The notes under the pieces are model-generated. The model had not been told where the DNA came from and did no database searches. It saw only the letters and a program-made list of their open reading frames with translations. A program made the translations under genes and the position numbers. A DNA stretch of 64,000 bases from Rhizophagus irregularis (taxonomy: Eukaryota > Glomeromycota > Glomeromycetes > Glomerales > Glomeraceae), in assembly GCF_026210795.1 (NCBI RefSeq), contig NC_089430.1, positions 992,001 through 1,056,000 of the forward strand, given 5' to 3'. Below are positions 19,761 through 29,473 of this stretch, one piece after another (the first letter of the stretch is position 1; each line of letters starts with the position of its first letter).

Positions 19761-20391
19761 TGTCAACATATGGGGACACGCACAGCAAAACAAGGGGATA
19801 GGATTTAAAAATTTTTTTTTGAGACTTCATTACAACTGTAATTTTTGGATAAATTGGAGCATAATTATCATATAAACTTAAGAAATTTTTTTTTGAGGCT
19901 ATCCCCTTGTTTTGCTGTGCTTATCCCCATATACTGAATTAGCAAGCATTATTAACCGCACTGACAGCATTAGTGATGAAGTTATTTATGATGCATCATG
20001 CAATCAGTTCACTATTGTTTCTGATGAAACTGTCCTCAAGATTATCCATGCATTAAAAGACACTATAGTAGTCACATTAGTATCTGGGTTTAGCAAAACC
20101 AGCTACCTTGTCCAGGATCATGTGAAGTATATCAAGAGAATCCAGACAGCAAAGTCTCCTGTATCATATGTGAAGTTCGTGGCCAGAAAACTCTTTCCAG
20201 ATAATGCAGCATATACTGCTAAGATAGCAAAGATTCGTGAATCATACAAGAATAAACAAGCTCTTTTAAACAAACTTGAGGCCCTCTTCGAGTTGTATTA
20301 TAATGTAACTAAGGACTCATTAACAGGTCCCCCAAAGCAAGCTGTCACTATGAATGAGGCTGAGAAAACCTTAGCAGAACTTCTTGCATAA
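19761..20391 (+). pseudogene. conserved 156-aa element protein, disrupted by MITE at codon 4
   Basis: This is the homologue of 3189-3659. The original start MSTY lies at 19761, then a 157-bp MITE (19772-19928) is inserted, and the rest of the frame resumes at 19929. A reading frame entering from the MITE could still produce most of the protein (ATG 19912), so partial function cannot be excluded. The remaining coding sequence has no stop and only a few substitutions. Confidence 0.7.
19772..19928. mobile_element. 157-bp MITE
   Basis: The ends are an imperfect 30-bp inverted repeat starting GGGGAYAMGCACAGCAAAAC (two mismatches), with a short AT-rich core. It is flanked by ATAT on both sides (19768-19771 and 19929-19932), and copy 1 at 3189-3210 shows the empty site with a single ATAT. 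The superfamily is not clear from these data; a TA or TATA preference would fit Tc1/Mariner-like or PIF-like relatives. Confidence 0.85.
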
Positions 20392-20485
20392 GCGGCTCCC
20401 CGTACGAATTTAGTTTATATTTTTTATCCATTTGTAATGGGCATACAGTAATTGAAGATGGCTATAGTATAAGTAACATAACATC

Positions 20486-20902
20486 ATGTTGGACCGATTA
20501 CCAGTAGAAATAGTTGAACGCATTGTTGCAAAGATCCCAGATACTGACCTTATTGCAGCGAGTAAAGTAGATAGTGTGTGGTGGCAGGAGGTTCGTCAAG
20601 AAGCATATAAGAGATGGAAAAATTACGCTACTACAATTGGGCATGTCCAAGCTCTTGGAAAGCCGTTTGAAAAAGGGAATATTGACTGGATATCATTTGA
20701 AGATGTAAACGACTTCTATAAAAGATGGATAGACCGCCTCACCGAGGATCAGCTTTATATTATGGAGAAAATGCTTAGGAATGGGATGGTTGTGAACCCC
20801 CAGGAAAGGGAAACTATAGAGCATGCATTAAGTGAACATAGATGGGGAGGCGATCCTTGGAGATTGGACTGGAAGTGGAATGATTGGACTCAACAGGAGT
20901 AA
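20486..20902 (+). CDS. F-box-like protein (138 aa)
   Basis: This is the full-length version of 3753-4151. The F-box-like segment is residues 1-45 (LPVEIVERIVAKIPDTDLIA, then WWQEVRQEAYKRW). The C terminus ends in a Trp-rich tail (WGGDPW, DWKWNDWTQQE) that copy 1 lost through an 11-bp deletion. By analogy with F-box proteins it may couple an element protein or host target to Skp1-type ubiquitin ligases. An alternative is that the motif is a generic helical fold. Confidence 0.6.
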   Translation: MLDRLPVEIVERIVAKIPDTDLIAASKVDSVWWQEVRQEAYKRWKNYATTIGHVQALGKPFEKGNIDWISFEDVNDFYKRWIDRLTEDQLYIMEKMLRNGMVVNPQERETIEHALSEHRWGGDPWRLDWKWNDWTQQE

Positions 20903-21431
20903 GCATTTTGTACTTGACTTTCGTAGGAATTACCCTGCAGAGTCATATTTTTTAGATCCGGCCGGCATTACCGCGTAATCCCGAATTACCGAAAAAGGAA
21001 ATTTATGTTACACAAGGTTCCAAACGCATTCTTACCAAATCGATTTTTTGTGGAACGGGTATCGCCCAAAAAGGAAATGATCTACGTACCGCATGAAATC
21101 ACGTGACACTCTACACATTTGTTCAGGGTATCACGTGGCATGAACTCCGTTCACATTTTCTGTAATATAATCCATAGTTTTTCCATGAATGCATTCTAGG
21201 CCAATAACCCAGTAACTTATTTATCAGGTATCCTTGCATTTTTTCGACAAGGATTAATGACCATGTAACCTTATCATCAGGTATCCTTGCATTTTTGATA
21301 AGGACTGATGACCATGTAACCTCATCATCAGGTATTCTTGTATTTTTTGATAAGGACTGATGACCATGTCACTTGGTTATTATAAATTGAAGAAAACTAT
21401 TAGATATGTAGACACATACAGAAAAAAAGAC
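20903..21431. promoter_or_regulatory. intergenic region with tandem hairpins, copy 2
   Basis: This 529-bp region parallels 4152-4705. It keeps the TCATATTTTTTAG motif, one CACGTGAC box and one CACGTGGC variant. The three hairpin units lie at 21213-21370, with loops shortened in two units but the stems kept. No gene seen. Confidence 0.4.
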
Positions 21432-22016
21432 ATGTCTTATCCTTATATAGCTAACCCTATAACTGGACGTCCTATTATTATCGGTGGAGATACCTTTAAT
21501 CGAATAGTTATGGAATCCCATGATTATATTGATGGAAGGCTTGTCCGTAGACAAACTGCACCTCCACCTGAAGAGCAACCTGTATATTTAAATACAGATA
21601 CAGGACGTTATGTTCGACGTGGTACTAGAACATATCATAGACTGATTGAGAGTGACGACTATGAGGTAGTTGAGGATTACTACCTTGTCCATTATGAAGA
21701 AGAGGCGCTTATAGAGGAAATCATCAATGAAACACGCTATAATGAGGAAAATCTTGATGGGCAGTGGTTAACTTTCAATGATATACAACAAATCAGGGCC
21801 GCTATTCAGGCTGACCAAGATGAATATGATGATTTTATCTTACAGCAAGATACGACTAACGGGACACCTTCCTCTGGTCCTTCCGGTCATCCACGAACTT
21901 TGGAGGACCATACCCTGAGACTTGCAGAGCTTAATATTGAGTTGTGTAGGGAATGTCTCATGCCTGTAAGCCCAAGTGACTTAACGGACAAGTTGTGCAA
22001 GGACTGCTCCGAATAG
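21432..22016 (+). CDS. NPITGR-motif protein with C-terminal C2C2 zinc finger (194 aa)
   Basis: The start is chosen at ATG 21432 (MSYPYIANPITGRPI), matching copy 1; the frame stays open upstream to 21360 but that part overlaps the hairpin region. This copy keeps the Arg of the NPITGR motif. The C-terminal CRECL ... CKDC pattern is intact. See the entry at 4706-5287 for the family argument. The 186-aa gene follows after 45 bp. Confidence 0.6.
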   Translation: MSYPYIANPITGRPIIIGGDTFNRIVMESHDYIDGRLVRRQTAPPPEEQPVYLNTDTGRYVRRGTRTYHRLIESDDYEVVEDYYLVHYEEEALIEEIINETRYNEENLDGQWLTFNDIQQIRAAIQADQDEYDDFILQQDTTNGTPSSGPSGHPRTLEDHTLRLAELNIELCRECLMPVSPSDLTDKLCKDCSE

Positions 22017-22061
22017 TTACTTAATTTTGAATAATTCTTTTTTACATAAAGAAAGATAGCC

Positions 22062-22622
22062 ATGTCAACATCAATCGTAATAAACCAGTGCCAAAACTGT
22101 GGAGTAATCACTCCAAAAACAGCACATAGAGGATTATCCAGTGTATTATACAGACAGATTATAAAGAAGATTAGTAATGAGAATGACCCTCTACAAGCCT
22201 TGGGACTTGCTAGGGATAAGTTAGTTCAGATCATTCGTCGGGCAAGTAATGTGGATTTTACACAATTGTTTACACAAAGACTGGATATGAAAATTATGGA
22301 TGGAGAGCCATATGAAGATATTAGGAAGTGTCTTCTTGAACAGCTTATAGCCATAGGTTGTGATAGTGGAGAAATTGCCTTATATCAATTTCTAAGGGAT
22401 ACATATCCAGATGGTATCGACGAGCCTTTCAATACATTCTATGAGAACTATGTAAATCATATAAGTAATTCAATGACTAAGAACTTTGCTTCTCGTGCTT
22501 TAGGAGTAATAGGGTTGAAGGCTAAGATGTTAAGGATTGACTTTGAAGGCCGTAAAAAAAGTGCTATGATTCTTAGAGCTTCTGCAGACGAATTACTTGA
22601 TATTCTCACAAGATACTATTAA
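22062..22622 (+). CDS. conserved element protein, possible winged-helix domain (186 aa)
   Basis: An intact partner of 5333-5893 with about a dozen amino-acid differences spread along the length, all conservative enough to keep the frame and the C-terminal NFASRALGVIGLKAKM and EGRKKSAMIL blocks. Its last 17 bases overlap the last bases of the convergent ATPase gene. Function not recognised. Confidence 0.55.
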   Translation: MSTSIVINQCQNCGVITPKTAHRGLSSVLYRQIIKKISNENDPLQALGLARDKLVQIIRRASNVDFTQLFTQRLDMKIMDGEPYEDIRKCLLEQLIAIGCDSGEIALYQFLRDTYPDGIDEPFNTFYENYVNHISNSMTKNFASRALGVIGLKAKMLRIDFEGRKKSAMILRASADELLDILTRYY

Positions 22623-23829
22623 TCCCTACTTGTAATGCTCGACGGTCCATGTGGCTCTTAGAAAAGATCTGTAGAAGGACTTCAATACCTTCTATTATTT
22701 TTTTATTATCCAGAGGGCGACTAGACTTCAGGGCTTCATATCGGGAGAATAACTCCTTCACATTTTCAGTTTTCAGAGTTTCAGTCTTTGCAGTCCTACC
22801 CTGTACTTTTGCTAAGAAGTCCTGAAAGTCAGCTCCTAGGGTCTTACCAGAGAATCCATAAGCTTCCCGAAAGATAAATTTAATCCAGGTATCTGTATTC
22901 TTGGCTAAAACACCAGGTACAAGTAAATGTTGACGCTCTTTAGGGGATGGAAATACCCGAGCAAATTCAATCAAGTGTCCACCTTTTTTTGCTTCAGATA
23001 CAGCTTTCTGACCATAGGGACTAAACTTGGATCGAACTGTGATTGAACTGGATTCAGACTGAGATCGAACTGGGTTCAAACTTGGATCAAACTGAGATTG
23101 AACTGAGATTGAACTAGGATTGAACTGAGATTGCTCTGTGATCGAACTGAGACTAGTATCCCATCTTACTCGAATAGACAGTGGATCACTCTTGGACCAT
23201 CTAAGATCAAACACTACAAATTCACGTTGCAGAGTAAGATCATCAATTACTGGTGCTAATGATTCTGATTCTTCTGTATATAGGCGGATGATTCTCTTAG
23301 TATCTGTAAGGCTCCCATGACCTCCATGCAGTAAGATGTAGTTAACATTTTCTCGAATAGCCTTAGGAATGGCAAAGAATCTTTGGGCTACATAAATACA
23401 TGAAATATTTTTGTGTCGTCCATGTGTAAAGTAACCAGTGATGAGATCCTGGATTTTTTTAGGTGCATCCATCAGATCCTCGAAGATTACCACAGTAGCT
23501 TGAGTAGGATCGAAGGAGTCAATCTCTGGAATCTCACTATGGGTTACTGCAGTGAATGGGATCTTTTCCTCTTCGAAAAAATCATGTACAACTGCCCACT
23601 TCAGCTCGTCAAGATATCTGCCAACTAAAAGTACTGCATCACATAGTACATACCGATTACCATCCTCCTTTGCCTTCTTGTCACCCATTAACAAGTTAAT
23701 GATCATAGTTGTTTTACCTGAGTCTGAGCTACCTGCTACGGCTAATCGAAAGGGCCATGATGGAGCAAACTCATTGCCTTGTCTTGAGTCGGTCGTGTAC
23801 TCGTCCAAATTGTATACATAAAGATCCAT
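22606..23829 (-). CDS. A32-like genome-packaging ATPase (407 aa)
   Basis: Walker A GSSDSGKTT is at residues 33-41 and Walker B VVIFED at 113-118. The following GYFTHGRHKNISCIYVAQRF (about 128-147) fits the FtsK/HerA-type A32 family of viruses and Polintons. Residues 200-275 hold imperfect Ser/Phe-rich repeats that look disordered. The C-terminal third is a helical domain not recognised elsewhere. In the family this enzyme translocates DNA into a capsid. It is intact here and starts 31 bp from the divergent coiled-coil/Gag unit. Confidence 0.85.
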   Translation of the reverse strand: MDLYVYNLDEYTTDSRQGNEFAPSWPFRLAVAGSSDSGKTTMIINLLMGDKKAKEDGNRYVLCDAVLLVGRYLDELKWAVVHDFFEEEKIPFTAVTHSEIPEIDSFDPTQATVVIFEDLMDAPKKIQDLITGYFTHGRHKNISCIYVAQRFFAIPKAIRENVNYILLHGGHGSLTDTKRIIRLYTEESESLAPVIDDLTLQREFVVFDLRWSKSDPLSIRVRWDTSLSSITEQSQFNPSSISVQSQFDPSLNPVRSQSESSSITVRSKFSPYGQKAVSEAKKGGHLIEFARVFPSPKERQHLLVPGVLAKNTDTWIKFIFREAYGFSGKTLGADFQDFLAKVQGRTAKTETLKTENVKELFSRYEALKSSRPLDNKKIIEGIEVLLQIFSKSHMDRRALQVGINSIL

Positions 23830-23860
23830 TTGAATTTTATTCTAACTTAGTTTAAATACT

Positions 23861-24658
23861 ATGTCAACATCAACACCAATTCCAGTTTATATTCCTTCAG
23901 AACCTACTGGACCGCCTCCTGCACACTTGGCCAATGAAGAAGACGATGATGAATTAGTTAGAATACTAAAGGCTCATGCAAATTTATTGACTACCAGGGG
24001 TCGTTTAACTGTTGATTCAGAGATACAGGAGGCAAATAATCAAATCAAACATATTATTAATATATTAATGTATCGCTGTAAAGCAAAACATGAAGAACTT
24101 GGTATTACAAAAGATTTGTTAGTTTTTGCACAAGGTAAGATAAATGCATTTGATGAAACATTTACTAATTTAGAATAACAATTAGTTATTATACGTGCTG
24201 CCAATGATAATTTCATAGAAGAAAACCATAACCTGCAAAGAGATTATGATACTATGGTAGAGCTTCGTCAACGGGCTATAGGTGAATGTAATCAGGCATG
24301 ACATGAACGTAATGTATTACAAGCAGATTATACTCAAGCAGTAAGGGATCGTAATGAGGCTCAAAATGCTGTGAATCGTGGTAATATCCTTCTAAATCAT
24401 TGGCGGCTGAGGGCTACTTGGACTGGAGGACAACTTGTATTGGCTAATGTGCAACTTGGACAGGTTAATGCATAGCTAGCACATGCTAATAATAGGGTGC
24501 GTTTTGGGATTCAGACATTAGGGAGACTTAGGAATAGACTTTTCCAACAGATAGCTGCTCTTAGAATTCAGGTACAATGGTTTCGAATTAGACAATTGAA
24601 CCCTCCTCCACCTCTTTTAAACAATCCACTAGAGACGTTATGGCTACCACTGCGATAG
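23861..24658 (+). pseudogene. coiled-coil protein upstream of Gag, three nonsense codons
   Basis: The homologue of 11166-11963, in one frame. TAA at 24176-24178, TGA at 24299-24301 and TAG at 24473-24475 interrupt it. Copy 1 has sense codons at all three, and copy 2 has CAA where copy 1 has its stop, so the two copies decayed independently. The 19-bp overlap with the Gag start is kept. Confidence 0.65.
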
Positions 24659-26094
24659 GATTGCCAATTTTTGAGGGTAAAGCTACTAATGATATTGATA
24701 CATTTGTTAGGCTTTATATGGGTTATCTTGATACTATCAATCTTAACCCATACGCTGCTGGAGGGCCACCAGAGTCTTAGAAAAGAGCTATGGGTATACT
24801 TAGAAGCTGCATGGCTGGTGAAGCGGCTGAATGGTTTGATCGAGAAATTACAGGAAAAAATTGGGAACTTTCTGGTATCACTTCAGCTGGTGGAGCTAAT
24901 TTAGCTGCTTTTGTAGCATTAGTAATACCAGAAGCTGCAGGAGGACCAAATGCAGGTACCTATGTAAATGGGTCTGAAGCACAAATCTATTCAAGAGATC
25001 CAGTTAATGCATTAGTAACTATTAGAGCAGCATTTATTCCTACTCATGATTTAATGGGTGGAGATGAAGCTTGGAAAAGAGCTGGTACTCGTCCGACAGA
25101 TAGAGCTGCTCTGGCTACTGCAGATGCTGGTGTTGCTGCTAATAATAATCATCCTATAGTTTTTCCAGGTATTAAACCTAACCAGGCGCTTTATTGGCTT
25201 AGAACACAATTTCCAACTGTTTTAGATGAAAAGAAACGTATCCGTTTTAACAGTCTTTACCAGGAAAATGAGCCAGTTGATGCATTTTATAGAACTGTAA
25301 AGAGGGCTGGAAAATTACTAAGACTAACTGATGATTTTATTATCGACCAGTTCTTTAGAGGTCTTTCAGCTGATAATATTTTTGAAGCAGAAAGGTTTCA
25401 CAATCTTAATCCTGATGACTTGGTTAAATATCTGAGAAATTTAGAACAGAGAAGGGCTGAAATGCGCTTGGGGTTACAAGATAGAAATCGGCGACTTCAA
25501 GCAGATTACAGTGATGTAACTCAACCTCCGTTAGGAAAACAGGAACCTGTCGTACTGACATCAAAGTCAACTGGGGTTACTCAAGAACAATTACAAGAGT
25601 TGCTTAAGGCTCAGGCTGAAGAACTTACCAAGAATTTCCAGGTGCAATTTAAACAATTACAGGCTCGACCAGTTTGTAATCTACCAGTCTATAGACAGCA
25701 GATTAAACCTGTTCGACCAAAACCACAGAGACGTGTTGTTCATGATCATCAGGATCCTGATTGGGATGATGGTTATGTAGATCATGATGTTGGTGATGAC
25801 CCTGATGCTCCTGAGTGGACTTTGGATGATCATCAAAATGCTATTGATCTTATTATGGGATATAAACGTGGGACGTCTAAAATACTTACAAATCAACTTC
25901 AGAAGGCTAAAGATAGACGTGATGATCTGGATTTGGCCCGAGCAATGAAAAACCTTGATCTTAACGATGATGCTATGGACATTGATACTGTGAGTTTTGG
26001 TGAAAAGGTAGAATTGAGAGAAAAAGATGGTGATGTCTATATGGTTCGTGTTGGGTCAAAAAAAAGTAGGTTCGAGTATCTCAAAACTTCTTAA
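24640..26094 (+). pseudogene. retrotransposon Gag-like protein, one nonsense codon
   Basis: The start is ATG 24640. TAG at 24778-24780 replaces the Trp codon of copy 1 (PESWKRAMG); everything after is open to TAA at 26092-26094. The conserved Gag-like blocks (AAEWFDREITGKNW, VDAFYRTVKRAGKLLRLTDD, IDQFFRGLS) and the basic-then-acidic C terminus are intact. An ATG at 24790 could in principle restart translation. Eight A (26058-26065) precede the protease frame, one fewer than in copy 1. Confidence 0.65.
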
Positions 26095-26806
26095 GTCTTC
26101 CCCAAATAAGACAGCAGTTAGCTCTTCTAGTGTGCCCTTAAAAGGCAAAGCAACCCCTGTTAAGATTCCTGTGAAAGTTACTGGTAGTAAGTCTACACCT
26201 GCAAAAGCTGTTACTAAGAATGACTTATTAAGCCTGTTAAAGTCTGCAGACTTTAGGAAATTACTCTGTGAGATTCTTCAGGAGGAGTTGATGTCTGCTA
26301 GAAAAGTCACAGAGATTTCAGATGACTTAGCTGAGGAGGAACAAGAAGAGGATATCAGGGAATACGATCCTATGGATATTAATATAGTTCGTTTGGAGAA
26401 TATTAAAGATCTATTAGCACTTAATGGGGAGGTTAATGGAATAGCAATTCAGTGTTTAGCAGACACTTGTGCTAATGCGTCTTTTATTCAGAGAGAAGCT
26501 GCTGAGGAATTAGGGTTGGATATCGACAAGAGTATTACATACAACATATCTGGTGCTCCAGGAACAGGTAGGACATTCGGCATGGTAAAGGGAGTGTTAA
26601 TCAAACTTACCCCTGATTATGCTATCACTGAGGATCTTGCAGTTTTAGATGGATACAAGCATAGGGAAATTGGATTGAGCCAGACGTGTCTGAAACGTTA
26701 CAATTATAATGTCCATGAATCACGTGAACATGTCGCCCTTACCTGTGATGGGAAGAATGTTTTTATCCCGATAGTTCCTGATGTGAATAGAGGAGACAAA
26801 AAATAA
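26066..26806 (+). CDS. retropepsin-like aspartic protease
   Basis: The frame overlaps the end of Gag and is open back to 26027. The retropepsin-like core CLADTCANASFIQREAAEEL is identical in plan to copy 1, including Cys in place of the Gly of DTG, so the variant is fixed in the family. The N-terminal linker is Ser/Lys-rich. In this copy the protease frame is +1 relative to Gag because the A-run is one base shorter. The gene ends 25 bp from the convergent integrase. Confidence 0.6.
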   Translation, partial: VGSSISKLLKSSPNKTAVSSSSVPLKGKATPVKIPVKVTGSKSTPAKAVTKNDLLSLLKSADFRKLLCEILQEELMSARKVTEISDDLAEEEQEEDIREYDPMDINIVRLENIKDLLALNGEVNGIAIQCLADTCANASFIQREAAEELGLDIDKSITYNISGAPGTGRTFGMVKGVLIKLTPDYAITEDLAVLDGYKHREIGLSQTCLKRYNYNVHESREHVALTCDGKNVFIPIVPDVNRGDKK

Positions 26807-26831
26807 GACCCTTTAATTCTTCTATTTTTTT

Positions 26832-27959
26832 TTATTCCCAAAATTTGCGAATTAAGTCAGGGACATCTTCCTTCAACTGGTCAGCAGGTTCCCAAGTGGC
26901 TTCTGTATCTGGGTATCTCTCCCACTTAACCAAATACTGGTCTTGACCTTTTCTAATGCGATGCCGAAGTATCTGCTCAGGTACAAATCTTTTGGGTTGT
27001 CCTCTTATCACAGAGTCAGGTAGAGGCTTTTCATTAATAGAAACTACTTGCAATTCCTTTCGGGTATATGCACATCTGGATACACCTAATCGACCATGTG
27101 GTCCGTTAAGAAGATATGTAGGAGGTTGTTCAGGTGAGAGTATCATTTTTTTGATTACACGAATGTTTGGGTTCCATCTTATGTCTCCTGTACGGAATTT
27201 TTCGTGAAATTTGTTACCTAGTACAGAAATAGGTTCATCTAACTTGACTCTGACACGTGTTCCTTCAGAAAGGAGGTCTGTCTTTTTTGATACTTTAGGT
27301 GATCCTGTCGGAATGTCTGGGAGATTTCTCTGCCAGAGTTCATTTACTTTACTCACTATATTATGGAAATCTTCTGACCATTCCACAGATGTCACCCCGG
27401 TTTTCAACTCTTGTGCAACCATTCGTTTTAGGAGAGGTTCTTGGATTGCTTGGATGGCTCGTTCGGCATATGACTGCTGTTTATGTCTACCTGGTTCGCT
27501 GAACCTCATCATTACCCCTAGGCTGTTCAGGAAAAAATCACGTACCTGGTCGTTAGTGAATTCTGATCCGGAGTCCGTTTCCAGTCGGTGTGTTAGTGGC
27601 TTGATACGATTTCTTCTGTAGATTTTGACAAACCCGTTTAGAACTCTATTTGCAGTCTTATCCTTTAGGGGTTCTGCATCAACTCTCTTTCCTGCAACTT
27701 CCACCACTATGAGAAAATAGTGGAATCCTTTGGGGTCAACTGGCATCTCTGCAAGATCTGCCTGATGTGTTGCATTTGGTTTCCATACAATTACCTTTGG
27801 GTGTTCTGTTGACTTTTCCTTTAAAGGCTTTTTGTATAGGTTGTAGTGCTCTTTACCTTTTAAAATTCGTGCTGGTACTCTGGATAGACTGTAGTACTTG
27901 TAGTAATTCTCTAATTGTGACATATTACGACAAATTAAAGGAAAGATTTCAGACTTCAA
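26832..27959 (-). CDS. retroviral-type integrase with C-terminal chromodomain (375 aa)
   Basis: An intact partner of 14137-15264, with Asp68, Asp129 (ETDSGSEF) and Glu166 in place and the C-terminal chromodomain motif YLVKWERYPDTEATWEP. It lacks an obvious N-terminal HHCC zinc domain. It is probably the enzyme that could still mobilise related copies in trans. It starts about 8 bp from the zinc-ribbon gene on the other strand. Confidence 0.9.
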   Translation of the reverse strand: MKSEIFPLICRNMSQLENYYKYYSLSRVPARILKGKEHYNLYKKPLKEKSTEHPKVIVWKPNATHQADLAEMPVDPKGFHYFLIVVEVAGKRVDAEPLKDKTANRVLNGFVKIYRRNRIKPLTHRLETDSGSEFTNDQVRDFFLNSLGVMMRFSEPGRHKQQSYAERAIQAIQEPLLKRMVAQELKTGVTSVEWSEDFHNIVSKVNELWQRNLPDIPTGSPKVSKKTDLLSEGTRVRVKLDEPISVLGNKFHEKFRTGDIRWNPNIRVIKKMILSPEQPPTYLLNGPHGRLGVSRCAYTRKELQVVSINEKPLPDSVIRGQPKRFVPEQILRHRIRKGQDQYLVKWERYPDTEATWEPADQLKEDVPDLIRKFWE

Positions 27960-27967
27960 ATCTCAAG

Positions 27968-28539
27968 ATAACACGATTTTACTGTCTAAAGTGCAAGAAG
28001 GAAACTGAGACTGCTAGTGAAATACAAGATATGACTACAAATGGGCGTTACCGGCTGCATGGTGACTGCACAATTTGTGGTATGCATAAGAATACTTTTA
28101 CTGGAGTAGACTGGGTGATCAAGAAGAAGACTAAAGAGAAAAAGAAAGAACCCGCTGCTAAGAGACATCAGACGGCTTACAATTGGCAATGCAAAAAACT
28201 TGGACAGAAAATCTTAGATTCTGATGACGCGTGTAAACAGTAAGGTTGCTTGTTAAACCTCTTCAAAATCCTACGATTAGTTTCGTCAAAATTTTACTAT
28301 AGATTTATTATAGTTTTGGCAGAGTTTCGGCAGTTTCGGCATTTATAATAAGTTTTGGCATTTTCACCTTTCTCCAAAGTTTCGCCAGTTTTTTAATATA
28401 ACTTTAATATAGTTTCAGCAGAATTTCGCTTTTCGGCAAAACGCCATCTTGCCTAAACCCCTAGGTTTCGGCAAGCAACCTTAGTAAACAGTGTATTGAT
28501 AAATGCCTTAAGGAGGCAAAAAAGAGGAAGACGGATTAG
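27968..28539 (+). pseudogene. small zinc-ribbon basic protein, start lost and split by a MITE
   Basis: The homologue of 15273-15593. The start codon is ATA (27968-27970) where copy 1 has ATG. The coding sequence is interrupted after GTAAACAG by a 243-bp element (28241-28483). The zinc-ribbon cysteines (YCLKCKK, CTICGMHK) remain upstream of the insertion and the basic tail remains after it. No functional product is expected. Confidence 0.8.
28241..28483. mobile_element. 243-bp hAT-type MITE
   Basis: Perfect 12-bp inverted ends TAAGGTTGCTTG / CAAGCAACCTTA and an 8-bp duplication GTAAACAG (28233-28240 and 28484-28491). Copy 1 shows the empty site. The 8-bp duplication and TA-start ends fit hAT. 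The interior is rich in TTTCGGCA-like words and codes for nothing. Confidence 0.9.
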
Positions 28540-28580
28540 TACTGCCTTCTAAAAGTATTCTTTATCATCTGAATCGTCTT

Positions 28581-29047
28581 GGTATACCCATTGTTCAATT
28601 ACTTATTTTTTCTGACGGGGGCGGGACGGAGTTGGTCTTACTGGCTCTATAGACCTTCTAGGGGCTTACCTGCTAACTTACCTGGTTTGCTATCTCACTG
28701 CTTCCGACAGATGAATAGACTGAATCCTGATCATATGATAGAACTATGACAGAATGACAGATCTGGGGGGTAAAATCAAAACTTTTTTCTGGAGATATCC
28801 TCTCCCGATTTTTCTGAAACATCTGTCATATCTGTCATATCTGTCATGCCTCTCTGATTCTATCGTATTTTCCTCTCTTTTCCCTTATTTTATCCTTTTT
28901 TAGTATATTGTTATATGACAGATGTTAATGACAGATGGTGACAGATATAGGGGATTCCTGAGCCCCGTAGGGGCCATATAGGTACTGCGACGGGTCGTAG
29001 ACCCGGAGGTGGGTGGTGCTTGCACCTCCCACATCCAGCCTGACGAC
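28581..29047 (+). repeat. right terminal repeat of Polinton E2
   Basis: It matches, in inverted orientation, 53683-54152 along nearly its whole length, including the inner end GGTATACCCATTGTTCAATT and the outer block with GGTACTGCGACGGGTCG. The central part carries ATCTGTCAT words in tandem (about 28824-28848), where the other copies carry different words. Confidence 0.85.
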
Positions 29048-29473
29048 TACAATTTGTCTATTAATCCTTTACGGTAAGAAATTTGTGAATCCGGATAGTA
29101 CGAAATAATGTGTTTTAGAGGAGGTTCTAGAAACCTACGTTCATAGGCTTGAAGAGCAAAATTATTCTCCTTTCGGGAGGTTCTACTGGAATGACGAATG
29201 TGGGAAAATGGCTTTATTAGACGGTTTTTTATGCCTAGATTCCATCTAGAACTGGAGTAACTAGGACTTCGTCCTAGAAGAGATGCACCCATTAATGGGT
29301 TTGTGATAACCATCATTTATATGTTATGATTAATAAATCAATGGTTGCAAAAAAATCTCTATGATTTTTCGAGGAACGAGGAAAATTATAGAGGGTGGAT
29401 CCTTTTTGCCTATGAAAAGTAAACAGGTTTAATAGGGTAGTTTTCTCTAACACAAAAGCTAGTAACAGTATTA
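29048..29473. other. decayed repeat sequence; contains an unoccupied CACTA target
   Basis: No convincing gene; a minus-strand frame of 89 codons shows no recognisable motif. 29222-29396 is paralogous to the two flanks of the large CACTA element (37406-37533 plus 51996-52055) and reads through the insertion point as GATTAATAAATCAATGG. Confidence 0.6.

Larger units (their letters stand above)
16205..29047 (+). mobile_element. Polinton/Maverick-like DNA transposon, copy 2 (E2), left end missing
   Basis: The gene order is the same as E1. E2 abuts the right terminus of E1 with no left terminal repeat of its own and starts inside the helicase C-terminal region. This is best explained by insertion of E1 into E2's helicase gene, or by deletion. 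The right end is at about 29047. The ATPase, integrase, F-box-like, zinc-finger and 186-aa genes are intact; PolB, the coiled-coil ORF, Gag, the zinc-ribbon gene and one small ORF are broken. Confidence 0.85.
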
